Assembly (NCBI RefSeq): GCF_016056375.1
Contig: NZ_JAEDAE010000006.1
Span: 224,843 to 288,842 of the forward strand
DNA length: 64,000 nt
Direction of reading: 5' to 3'
Source of the DNA: Hymenobacter negativus
GTDB lineage: Bacteria > Bacteroidota > Bacteroidia > Cytophagales > Hymenobacteraceae
Shown here: one piece after another, positions 7,527-15,610 of the stretch
Position numbering within the stretch: position 1 is the first letter of the stretch
Layout of the letters: each line of letters begins with the position of its first letter
The notes under the pieces: generated by a model
What the model was told of the DNA's origin: nothing
Database searches by the model: none
What the model saw: the letters and a program-made list of their open reading frames with translations, nothing else
Position numbers and translations under genes: made by a program

Positions 7527-8711
7527 TTACGCCTGGCTTTTGACGCGGTGTAAAGCCGTTTCACCCCTATCTGATAACACCTTCTTCCTCAACCACTCCC
7601 GCACGGGCTCGTCGTACAACTTCAGGCACGCATATGCCAGTGCCACAGCCGCCAGATAGACCAGTGCCGCTACGGGCAAGCCCGCACGCAAGGGCACTTT
7701 ATGGGCGGCGACCCAGGCCGTGTAGGTGTAGATGAGCGGATAGTGCGTGATGTAAATCGGGTACGAAATATCGCCCAGGAAGCGGCACAGCCGCTGGGCC
7801 GCCCCCGGGAGCACCGCCCCGCTCGCCCCGAAGAAGATGATGCCGGGAAAGACGAAAATGATGCAGAGCGCATCGTAGAGCCCGTTTTGCCAGAGGTGCG
7901 CGGGGCTGCCGATGCGGGGCATGGCCAGCACCGCCACCACCGCCAGGCTGCACCACCAAAAGGCATGCCGTACCGCCCGCAGCCGCGCCAGCCGGAACAG
8001 CAGCAGCCCTGCAAAAAACGGGTACATCATGCGGGCGAAGCCGATGTGCAACTGCTCGGACTCCAGCGACCAGCCCCCGATGACGTCGCCCTGGGGACTA
8101 GTGAGGCCCAGGTGTAACAGCGCCCCCGCCGATAGCACCACCAAGATGCCCAACGCCACGGTGGAGAAACGGCGCACCACGGTTGCGTAGAGCACGTTAG
8201 CTACGTATTCGAAGAATAGCGACCAGCCCGGCCCGTTGAGCGGATAGGTTTCGTGCCAGCCTCGGACATCGAGGGACGGCGGCACCGGCACCATGAAACA
8301 CCCAATAAGCATGACCAGCAGCATCTTCCATACCGGCGTCTGGCCGATGAGGGGGAACAGCGCCGATTCCTGGAAGTAGAAGAACCCCGCCCCAATCAGC
8401 ATGCCCAGCACCACCATGGGTTGAAGCCGTACCAGCCGCCGCTTGAAAAAACTGCCCACCGTCATGTTGCCCCACCGGTCGTCGTAGGCGTAGCCAATCA
8501 CGAACCCGGACAGCAGAAAAAAGAAATCCACCGCCAGGTAGCCGTGGTTAATCACCTGGTCGAAGTGGCTGGTGGCGTGGGCTTCGCACAGGTGGAAGGC
8601 TACCACCGTGAGCGCAGCCACGCCCCGCAGGCCGTCGAGAATGGGGTAATGGGGCTTGGTGGGTAGCGGGGCAGGCTGCATGCGGACGCGGGTTAGGCCG
8701 GAGGGGAGCAC
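7527..8711 (-). CDS. Acyltransferase 3 family membrane protein
   Basis: A 394-residue multi-pass inner-membrane acyltransferase of the OafA/YrhL type, which moves O-acetyl or similar groups onto extracytoplasmic glycans. Diagnostic features are HYPILDGLRGVAALTVVAFHL at the N-terminus, LAVDFFFLLSGFVIGYAY after the first loop, the cytoplasmic basic FFKRRLVRLQP segment, and about ten hydrophobic helices ending near the basic LYDEPVREWLRKK tail. The start may be Met1 or Met11 (MQPAPLPTKPHYP); both give the same membrane domain. It has no C-terminal SGNH domain. The acceptor is unknown; surface polysaccharide is the likely target. Confidence 0.9.
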   Translation of the reverse strand: MLPSGLTRVRMQPAPLPTKPHYPILDGLRGVAALTVVAFHLCEAHATSHFDQVINHGYLAVDFFFLLSGFVIGYAYDDRWGNMTVGSFFKRRLVRLQPMVVLGMLIGAGFFYFQESALFPLIGQTPVWKMLLVMLIGCFMVPVPPSLDVRGWHETYPLNGPGWSLFFEYVANVLYATVVRRFSTVALGILVVLSAGALLHLGLTSPQGDVIGGWSLESEQLHIGFARMMYPFFAGLLLFRLARLRAVRHAFWWCSLAVVAVLAMPRIGSPAHLWQNGLYDALCIIFVFPGIIFFGASGAVLPGAAQRLCRFLGDISYPIYITHYPLIYTYTAWVAAHKVPLRAGLPVAALVYLAAVALAYACLKLYDEPVREWLRKKVLSDRGETALHRVKSQA

Positions 8712-8799
8712 AAATCTATTGAAGATTTTAACTGATGCTCAGCAGGATATTCTCGACTAGGCATCGAATTACTCCCCGCTTTTCCACTGCCACCGCCGC

Positions 8800-10890
8800 T
8801 TATTTTTTGGCCAAGCGGCGCTTCTGGCCCTTCAGCCACGCATAGGTGGCCTCCTGAGCCCGCAGGGGCTTCTCGCCCTCCCCAGCGGGGATGAATGCAT
8901 TCTCAAAGTCGCGGGCCTTCACGTTGTCGTGGCGCTGGAAATCGAGCAGCTGGCGCACTTCGGCGCGCAGCTCATCATTCAGAATGGGGAAGGCCACTTC
9001 CACGCGCCGGTCGAGGTTGCGGGTCATCCAGTCGGCGGAGGACACGTAGACTTTTTCCTCGCCGCCGTGGCCGAAAACATAGACGCGGCTGTGCTCCAGA
9101 AACCGGTCGACAATGCCGCGCTGGCTGATGTTTTCACTGAAGCCGGGCTGGCCCGGCACCAGCCGGCCAATGCCGCGCACGATGAGCTCGACGCGCACGC
9201 CGGCGTGGCTAGCCTCGTAGAGCCTGGCAATCATGGCCTCGTCCTCCACGGCATTCACTTTGAGAATGATGTAGGCGTCGTGGCCTTTCTTGGCCTGCTT
9301 GATTTCGTAGTCAATCAAGGCGTTGAGGCCGGGGCGCAAGCCGAAGGGCGCTACCAGCAACTGGTGCAGCTCGGGCACGGTGGTTTGGTCGCGCAGGTAC
9401 TCAAACACGGCGGCCGACTCCTGGGTCAGCCGCTCATCGGCCGTGAACAGGCCGTGGTCGGTGTAGAGGTCGGCGGTGCTCTCGTTGAAGTTGCCGGTGC
9501 TGAAATAACCGTAGCGGCGCGTGGTTTCGTCGGCCTCGCGTCGGGTTATCAGCAGGAGCTTGCTGTGCACCTTGAACTCGGGCGGGGTGAAGATGACGTG
9601 CGCCCCGGCCCGCTTCAGCTTATCGGCCCAGAAGAGGTTGGATTCCTCATCAAACCGCGCTTTCAGCTCCACCACCACTGTCACTTGCTTGCCGTTTTTG
9701 GCGGCTTTCAGCAGGGCCTTTACCACGGCGCTTTTGCTGGCCACGCGGTAGAGCGTGATGCTGATGCCGGATACGCGCGGGTCGGCGGCGGCTTCGCGCA
9801 GCAGGCGCGTCACGTAGTCGAACGACTGGTAGGGCGGGTGCAACAGGTGGTCACGCTGGGCGATGGCCGCCAGCAGGCTGCCCGTGCGCGGCAGCGTGGG
9901 GTGCGGCAGCGCGGGCCGGGCCGGGTAGTGAAAATCGGCCTCGCCAAAATCGGGAAAGCCGAAGAAGTCGCGGAAGTTGTGGTAGCGGCTGCCCTCCACC
10001 AGTTCCTCATCGGTGATGCCGGTTTTCTGCTTGATGGCGCGCAGGACCTCCGCCGGCATGGTGGGGTCGAAGAGCATACGGGCCGGAAAGCCGGTGGCGC
10101 GCTTGGCTAGGCTGCTGCGGATTTTCTCCATCAGGTCGCCCGACACTTCTTCCTCGATGTCCAGCTCGGCATCGCGCGAGAGTTTCACGGCATTTACCTC
10201 CACCTGCTCATAAGCCGGAAACAAGCTGGCCGCGCCCACCCGGATTACGTCGTCCAGAAACAGCACGTACCGCTCCTCGCCTTCGTCGGGCAGGCGCACG
10301 AAGCGGCCGCCGTGGCGCTTGGTGGGCAGCTCCATTATCAGCACCCGCTCGTCGGCGTGCTTGCTTTTGGCTTTGCCGGTGGCAGCGGTTGGCTGGCTCA
10401 GGAAGAAGGTGAGGTAGACGGCCTGGTCCTTGAGAAAGAGGTGGTGCAGGGTGTCGTCAAGCGCCACGGGCGAGAGCAGGTCGCGCACGTTTTTTTCGAA
10501 GTAGCGGGCCGTCCACTCGCGCTGCTTATCGGAGAGTTCGGCCTCGCTCAGCAGGTGAATGTGGTGGCGGTTGAGCTCGGGCAGTAGCTGCCCGCGAAAC
10601 GTGGCCCCAAACTCCTCCTGCTGCCGCGTCACTTCGGCCAGCACTGCCTTCAGCTGCCGCTTGGGGCTTTCACCCAGCCGGGCGCGGGTTTTCTTTTTCA
10701 GCTTGGTCAGTCGCCGCAGCGTAGCCACGCGCACCTTAAAAAACTCATCGAGGTTGCTGCTGAAAATGGCCAAGAACTTGAGGCGCTCCAGCAGCGGCAC
10801 GGCATTACTCTGGGCTTCTTGCAGCACGCGGGCGTTGAAACGCAGCCAGCTCAGGTCGCGGGAAAGGGTTTTCATGGGTGGTTTTGTCAT
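8800..10890 (-). CDS. ppk1: Polyphosphate kinase 1
   Basis: PPK1 makes and reverses inorganic polyphosphate from ATP. The 696-residue length is typical. The N domain begins LSRDLSWLRFNARVLQEA, the head domain follows, and the two phospholipase-D-like catalytic domains contain the autophosphorylated histidine (His442 in FKVHSKLLLI), YFSTGNFNESTADLYTDHGLFT-type substrate residues and the second catalytic motif SADWMTRNLDRRVEV. Met7 (MKTLSRDLSW) may be the true start. The sixA-like gene at 11080-11574 lies upstream on the same strand, separated by an intergenic repeat; no exopolyphosphatase is adjacent. Confidence 0.96.
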   Translation of the reverse strand: MTKPPMKTLSRDLSWLRFNARVLQEAQSNAVPLLERLKFLAIFSSNLDEFFKVRVATLRRLTKLKKKTRARLGESPKRQLKAVLAEVTRQQEEFGATFRGQLLPELNRHHIHLLSEAELSDKQREWTARYFEKNVRDLLSPVALDDTLHHLFLKDQAVYLTFFLSQPTAATGKAKSKHADERVLIMELPTKRHGGRFVRLPDEGEERYVLFLDDVIRVGAASLFPAYEQVEVNAVKLSRDAELDIEEEVSGDLMEKIRSSLAKRATGFPARMLFDPTMPAEVLRAIKQKTGITDEELVEGSRYHNFRDFFGFPDFGEADFHYPARPALPHPTLPRTGSLLAAIAQRDHLLHPPYQSFDYVTRLLREAAADPRVSGISITLYRVASKSAVVKALLKAAKNGKQVTVVVELKARFDEESNLFWADKLKRAGAHVIFTPPEFKVHSKLLLITRREADETTRRYGYFSTGNFNESTADLYTDHGLFTADERLTQESAAVFEYLRDQTTVPELHQLLVAPFGLRPGLNALIDYEIKQAKKGHDAYIILKVNAVEDEAMIARLYEASHAGVRVELIVRGIGRLVPGQPGFSENISQRGIVDRFLEHSRVYVFGHGGEEKVYVSSADWMTRNLDRRVEVAFPILNDELRAEVRQLLDFQRHDNVKARDFENAFIPAGEGEKPLRAQEATYAWLKGQKRRLAKK

Positions 10891-11065
10891 TGCGAGTTAA
10901 GCGCGGCGAAACGCGGCAATCCGTCCTGTCAATACAGACACTTCTTTTAGCGACCAGCTTACTTCGTTGAGTTTCGCCCTTTACGGCTGTCTTCACAAAA
11001 AGGCTTGTCGTGGAAGAAAATGCCTGGTGTTGACAGGACGGATTGCTTCGCCACGCTCGCAATGG
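10887..11065. repeat. Dispersed inverted repeat, family A, copy 2
   Basis: Fills the spacer between ppk1 and the SixA-like gene. Outer arms are TCATTGCGAG and CTCGCAATG, followed inward by CGGCAATCCGTCCTGTC and GACAGGACGGATTGC, the latter pair being perfectly complementary over 15 bp. The arm sequences match copy 1 at 2363-2529; the central parts differ. Confidence 0.8.
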
Positions 11066-11079
11066 AAGGCGGGCCCTGC

Positions 11080-11574
11080 CTACTCCGCGTTGCGCGGGTA
11101 GTCGTAGAAATAAAACTCGGCGTTCACCTTGCTTATTTCCGCCCACTGCTCGCACTCAAAGCGCAGGCACACCACGGCGGCGGTGGGCATCTCGTTGAGA
11201 CTGGAGGGCGACAGCGCATTGGCGGTTTCGGTGATGGTGGGGTTGTGGCCCACCACCAGAGCCGAGGCCGCCGAATCGGGCAGGTCCTTGATGATGGCGA
11301 GAAAATCGTCCACATCGGCCCCGTAGATGCCGGATTCGACCACGATTTTATCGTGCGGGTATTGCATTTCGCGGGCCACCAGCACGGCCGTGCTCATGGC
11401 GCGCACGGCGGGCGAGCTCACAATCACGTCGGGGCAGATGCGGCGCTTAGCCAGGGCCTGGCCCATCAGGGGGGCATCGTCGCGGCCGCGGTCGTTGAGG
11501 GGGCGCTCCTGGTCGCTGAGCTCATCGAAGCTCCAGCTGGATTTGGCGTGGCGAAGGAGATAGAGGGTTTTCAT
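11080..11574 (-). CDS. sixA: SixA-like phosphohistidine phosphatase
   Basis: A 164-residue histidine phosphatase of the short SixA type, which removes phosphate from phosphohistidine in phosphorelay or phosphotransferase proteins. The catalytic N-terminal motif is LLRHAKSSW (Arg8, His9), followed by ERPLNDRGRDDAP, the SSPAVRAMSTA motif that contributes an active-site arginine, and the second histidine in VGHNPTITETAN. It lacks any extra domain. The target phosphoprotein is not indicated by its neighbours; the ppk1 gene downstream hints at phosphate metabolism but the repeat between them argues against one transcript. Confidence 0.88.
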   Translation of the reverse strand: MKTLYLLRHAKSSWSFDELSDQERPLNDRGRDDAPLMGQALAKRRICPDVIVSSPAVRAMSTAVLVAREMQYPHDKIVVESGIYGADVDDFLAIIKDLPDSAASALVVGHNPTITETANALSPSSLNEMPTAAVVCLRFECEQWAEISKVNAEFYFYDYPRNAE

Positions 11575-11651
11575 GGGGGCGAAGCTAACGGGCTTTTGCT
11601 TACCCGGCAGGTTAGGAAAAGGTTATGCAGGTTGTTCAGGCAGCCGCAACC

Positions 11652-11690
11652 AAAAAGCCCCGCCACCAAACCGGCGACGGGGCTTTTTTC
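11652..11690 (-). terminator. Terminator of the PL9-like gene
   Basis: A hairpin AAAAAGCCCCG ... CGGGGCTTTTTT. It lies just beyond the stop of the minus-strand gene ending at 11702, and gives a U-run on the minus strand. Confidence 0.8.
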
Positions 11691-11701
11691 TGACTTTTCG
11701 A

Positions 11702-14700
11702 TTATTCCACAATCAGCTTTTTCACCACCATTCCCATTTCCGTTGTCAGGCGCAGGGAGTAGATTCCGGGCGCCACGTTGGGCAGCGGCAAAACCTGAGC
11801 AGCCAAGCCGGCGGGCAGCACCCGCTGTTGCATCGTCCGGCCCAGAGCATCAACCAACGCGGCCGTTACCGGCTGGTGGCTCAGGCTGAGCGGCAGCTCG
11901 ATGGCTACCTGATTTTTTGCCGGGTTGGGATACAACGCCACTTGCTGCGCCAGAGCCGCTGAGGCAACAGCCAGCGCCGACCGGGCCGCGAACACCAGCT
12001 CGAAGCGCGTGGTGTTGAGCGCGGCGGCATTAGTCACGGTGAATTGATAAATGGGTTGCTGCGTGAGGTCGGTGAGGGTGCCGAGCTGCACGTCGCGCAG
12101 GTACACGGCGGCGGTGCTCAGGTTCAGCAGCTGGGTGGCGGTGAGGGTGTAGGTGCCGGCCTGCGGCACGCCCACGGCCAGCGGCACCACGCGCTGAGCG
12201 GTGCCCAGAATGGGCTGTCCGTCGATGCTGAGGTTGTGGCCGGCCAGGCCAGTGGAGAGGTTGAGGCCGGAAGGGTTAGACAGCTTTCCAGCATCGTAAG
12301 CGGCATCGAAGCCGCTGGTGGCGCCGTTTTCGAAATACACGGTGGCCTCATCCACCAGCGGGCGGCCGACGCCTTGCAATGTGAGCTGCGCCAGAGGCCG
12401 AGTTTCGGCCGTGGCGCGCTGGAAGGTGGTGGCGCTGGGCGCAGTCAGGCGCTGGCCGTTGCGGAAGGTGAGGCTGGCCGACGACTGGCCGGCCGCCACG
12501 CGGGCAAAAAACGCCTGCCCCACCGGCAGCACCGGGTTGCCGATGTTATTGACGTAGCTGCGGTACTGCCCCGCGTACTGCGCGCTGCTACCAAACACGT
12601 AGATGGCATCTTCCAGGCCCGGGCGGTCGGCGGGTGCCACCCGCGAGTAGTCGAGCGGGGCCGGGTACGGGTTGCCCAGCAGCTGCCAGCCGCCGTCGGG
12701 GTAGCTGGTGCGGTTGCTGGGCAGGGCCAACTGCTGGTCGCCGCTGGTGAGCGTACCCTGGAAATCGACCGGTTCGCCGGCCCCAATATTCACGGTGTAG
12801 CCCCGGCCCACGGCCAGCGCATCGGTCAGCGCGGCCGGCGAGAACCAGCCTTTATCGAAGCTGCTCATGGTATTGGTGAGGGCCAGGCGGCTGTCGTCGT
12901 AGCCGAACACGGTTGGGAACGGCCGCACGCTGCCGGGCGCGGCGGCCGAGTTGTAAGCCGGGTTCACTACCGGCACAAAGCTGCCACCGCTGGCCGTGGT
13001 GGCCAGGTCGGCCACGGTGGTGTTGCTCACCGGCGCGGAATACTGGCGGTAGCCCAGCCCGGCATTGCCGCTCGGGTCGATGGCGCGCTGCACCGTGGCA
13101 GTGCCCAGCACCGCGCCGCCGCTGTTCACCACCAGCCCGTCGGTGGCCACGCCATTGCTCACGCTGGAAATCAGCGTCAGGGCCTGGCCGTTGGTGGTGA
13201 GGTTGCCTTGCAGCGTGAGCACGCCTCGAAAGCGGGCAGCGCTGCCCAGCGCGGCCCCGGCCGGCCCCACGCTTAGGTTCTGGACGGTGAGGACGCTACT
13301 GCCGCCCAGCGTCTGGCTGGCCGAGCCACTGGTGGCCAAGGTGCCGCCGGAGGCCGCAAAAGTGCCGTTGTTAATCAGGCTGCCCGTCAGGCTGAGCGTG
13401 CCGCCGCTCTGGCCGATGGTCGTTTCGGCGTTGATGGTGAGGTTGCGGGCCGTGGCCGTGCCGGTGCTCAGCAGCGGGTAGCGGCCGGTGGCGTTGGTTG
13501 GAATAAAAGCATCGGTGGTAGCCGTGGGCACGCCGCCGGTCCAGTTGGCGGCATCAAACCAATCAGTGCTTACCGCGCCGGTCCATAGCGTGGCAAACTC
13601 GTAGGCCCCCAGGTCGGGCGCGGCGCCGCTGTAGGGAAAGCCCACGTCGATGCCAGCGTCAATCAGGTCGCTGCCGGAGGCCAGGCGCAGCGTGGCGATG
13701 ACCGGCAGGCTGCCGTCGGCCTGGCGCGGCGACCGCAGCAGGGTGGTGTCCAGGCTCACGAAGTCGCTGGGGTCCACCGTCACGGCGGGGTTCAGGAAGG
13801 TATTGTGGTCGGTAGTGTTGGCCCCGGGCGTGGCGTCGTAGTTGTTCAGGTCGCGGGTAGCGGCGTTGGTGGAGCGGGGCAGCAGGCTGATGTTGTTGCG
13901 CAGCGTGTGGTGGTAGCCGGGCACTTCGGTCTGGAAATCGGTGGCATTCCGGGCCTTGCGGTTCAGCATGTCGAAGTTCACGGCGTTGTTATAAGCCGTG
14001 TTGTTGAGCCAGGTGCTGCCCTCCAAATGGTGGTTGGAGTAGAAGCCGTTCGACTTGTTGCGCACCGACACGCAAAACCGGACGGTGTTGCTGGGCACCG
14101 GCGACGGAATGCCCGTCAGGGCCGTCGAGCCGTAGCCGCCCGCCTTGAAGCCGTTGCCATCGCCCCGGCTCACAAAGTTCTGGGTATAGCCGTTATAAAA
14201 TGCCCAGCAGTTCTCAAACGTGGTGGCGGTGTAGGCCGAAATGCAGTCGTAGCCGTCGTCGCTGTTTTGCCAGGCGCGGCACCCGCGAAACACGTTGCCG
14301 GTGTAATCAATGCGGTTGGGGTGGCAGCCAAAGCCGTCCACGTTGCCGCCGTTGGCGGTGCCGGTCGAGTTGGGCACGTTGATGTTGTCGTTGTTGCGGT
14401 AGGCATCGCAGTTCAGAATGAGGTTGTTCGGGCCCCGGGTCAGGTAGAAGCCGATGGCCTGCCCGTCGTGCATGCTCAGCCGCTCATAAATGTTGTTGCC
14501 GCCCGCGCCGCTCTGCGAGAAGCAGATGGACAGCGTGTTGGTGGTGCTGGTAACCCGGGGCACCCGCACGCCCACCACTTCCAGCCCCCGCAGGTGGATG
14601 TACGAACCCGTCACCTCAAACGCGCTGACGCGGTACGGGGCCAGCACGTTGGTGGGGTTGGTGACGGTATTGGTGTTGGTGACGTTGGGGTCGACGCTGG

Positions 14701-15040
14701 CGTAGTTAAACACCGGCCGCTCGCCCGGATACGCCCAGTAGTTGATGCGGCCGGCCGTGGCCGAGCCACTTTTGCTCAGCAGCGTAATGTAGATGTAAGA
14801 ACCGCTGGCAGCCGTGGAATGCCCCGAGATGTTCGCGTTACTCATCAGGTAAGTGCCGCCGCGCACCCACACCGTGTCGCCGGCCGACACCACCGTTTGG
14901 GCCTGCTGAATGGTGAGGAAGGGTTGTTGAATGGTGCCGCTGTTGGCGTCGTTGCCGGTGGGGGCCACGTAGTATTTAGCGGAAAATGCCGGGCCACAGC
15001 TCAGGGCCAGCAGGAGGGCAAGAAAGTAATGTTTGAACAT
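11702..15040 (-). CDS. T9SS-secreted parallel beta-helix protein, pectate lyase family 9-like
   Basis: A 1112-residue exported protein. Residues 1-21 are a signal peptide. The beta-helix domain (about 22-480) begins KYYVAPTGNDANSGT and matches polysaccharide lyase family 9. The calcium ligands of PL9 correspond to Asp235 (NVDGFG), Asp261-Asp262 and Asp265 (NSDDGYD), and the catalytic lysine to Lys299 (GNGFKAGG), so the active site looks intact. It ends with the APDLGAYEF close common in these helices. Residues about 480-900 form a long beta-rich stalk, and the last 75 residues are a T9SS type A sorting domain (VALYPNPAKNQ ... GIYSLRL). It probably cleaves pectin-type uronates at the surface or outside. 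It stands alone, without a SusCD pair. Confidence 0.85.
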   Translation of the reverse strand: MFKHYFLALLLALSCGPAFSAKYYVAPTGNDANSGTIQQPFLTIQQAQTVVSAGDTVWVRGGTYLMSNANISGHSTAASGSYIYITLLSKSGSATAGRINYWAYPGERPVFNYASVDPNVTNTNTVTNPTNVLAPYRVSAFEVTGSYIHLRGLEVVGVRVPRVTSTTNTLSICFSQSGAGGNNIYERLSMHDGQAIGFYLTRGPNNLILNCDAYRNNDNINVPNSTGTANGGNVDGFGCHPNRIDYTGNVFRGCRAWQNSDDGYDCISAYTATTFENCWAFYNGYTQNFVSRGDGNGFKAGGYGSTALTGIPSPVPSNTVRFCVSVRNKSNGFYSNHHLEGSTWLNNTAYNNAVNFDMLNRKARNATDFQTEVPGYHHTLRNNISLLPRSTNAATRDLNNYDATPGANTTDHNTFLNPAVTVDPSDFVSLDTTLLRSPRQADGSLPVIATLRLASGSDLIDAGIDVGFPYSGAAPDLGAYEFATLWTGAVSTDWFDAANWTGGVPTATTDAFIPTNATGRYPLLSTGTATARNLTINAETTIGQSGGTLSLTGSLINNGTFAASGGTLATSGSASQTLGGSSVLTVQNLSVGPAGAALGSAARFRGVLTLQGNLTTNGQALTLISSVSNGVATDGLVVNSGGAVLGTATVQRAIDPSGNAGLGYRQYSAPVSNTTVADLATTASGGSFVPVVNPAYNSAAAPGSVRPFPTVFGYDDSRLALTNTMSSFDKGWFSPAALTDALAVGRGYTVNIGAGEPVDFQGTLTSGDQQLALPSNRTSYPDGGWQLLGNPYPAPLDYSRVAPADRPGLEDAIYVFGSSAQYAGQYRSYVNNIGNPVLPVGQAFFARVAAGQSSASLTFRNGQRLTAPSATTFQRATAETRPLAQLTLQGVGRPLVDEATVYFENGATSGFDAAYDAGKLSNPSGLNLSTGLAGHNLSIDGQPILGTAQRVVPLAVGVPQAGTYTLTATQLLNLSTAAVYLRDVQLGTLTDLTQQPIYQFTVTNAAALNTTRFELVFAARSALAVASAALAQQVALYPNPAKNQVAIELPLSLSHQPVTAALVDALGRTMQQRVLPAGLAAQVLPLPNVAPGIYSLRLTTEMGMVVKKLIVE

Positions 15041-15540
15041 AGAATTGGGATGGGAAGTGATGATGGGTTGAACTTACCGGCCTCCTTTGCCCATACTCTC
15101 CTGCACTGTTCTGACTGCCCATCAATCACTTCTGCGGCAGGGCCTGCAACCGAAGCAGGCGAAGCCCAGCGTACCTTTTACCGGCTCCTTTTCCAGCTTG
15201 CCCGTGCCTTCCCGGCCGGCTCCGGCCCGGCCGGGACCACTGCCTGATGCCTGGCACCCTGCCCTCACCTGCTTCCATACTTCCCTCCTACCTCCGCCGC
15301 TTCCAGAAGCTCCGCGTAGCCGCCAGCAAGGCGAAGTACCCTACAAGCCCGCACGGCTGCTAGCCGTGCTTGAAGGCATCGCCTACAGCTCCAATTTGGC
15401 CCAGGCGCAGGTCCAAATCACTGAGACGACGACGTATAATAGTGCCTTCACGGCGCGGCGGGCGGTACTGTAGCTGTCCGTAGTCAGAATCGTCATGCTG
15501 CCTGAAGCCGAAACATGACGTTCTTATAAACCCCAAACGC
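15041..15540. other. Intergenic, no gene found
   Basis: About 500 bp without a convincing coding frame; short frames here have no start context or recognisable product. It must hold the promoter of the minus-strand PL9-like gene, but I see no clear -7 box. A short hairpin around CACGGCTGCTAGCCGTG (near 15350) has no T-run. Confidence 0.5.
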
Positions 15541-15577
15541 AAAAAAGCCCCGGCCAATTGGTCGGGGCTTCTTTGCG
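15541..15577 (-). terminator. Terminator of the duplicated T9SS protein gene
   Basis: AAAAAAGCCCCG-GCCAATTGGT-CGGGGCTTCTTT hairpin, reading into a U-rich tract on the minus strand, 34 bp beyond the stop at 15611. Confidence 0.8.
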
Positions 15578-15610
15578 TTTGAAAGAATAGCTCAGAAAGG
15601 GTAAAACAGC

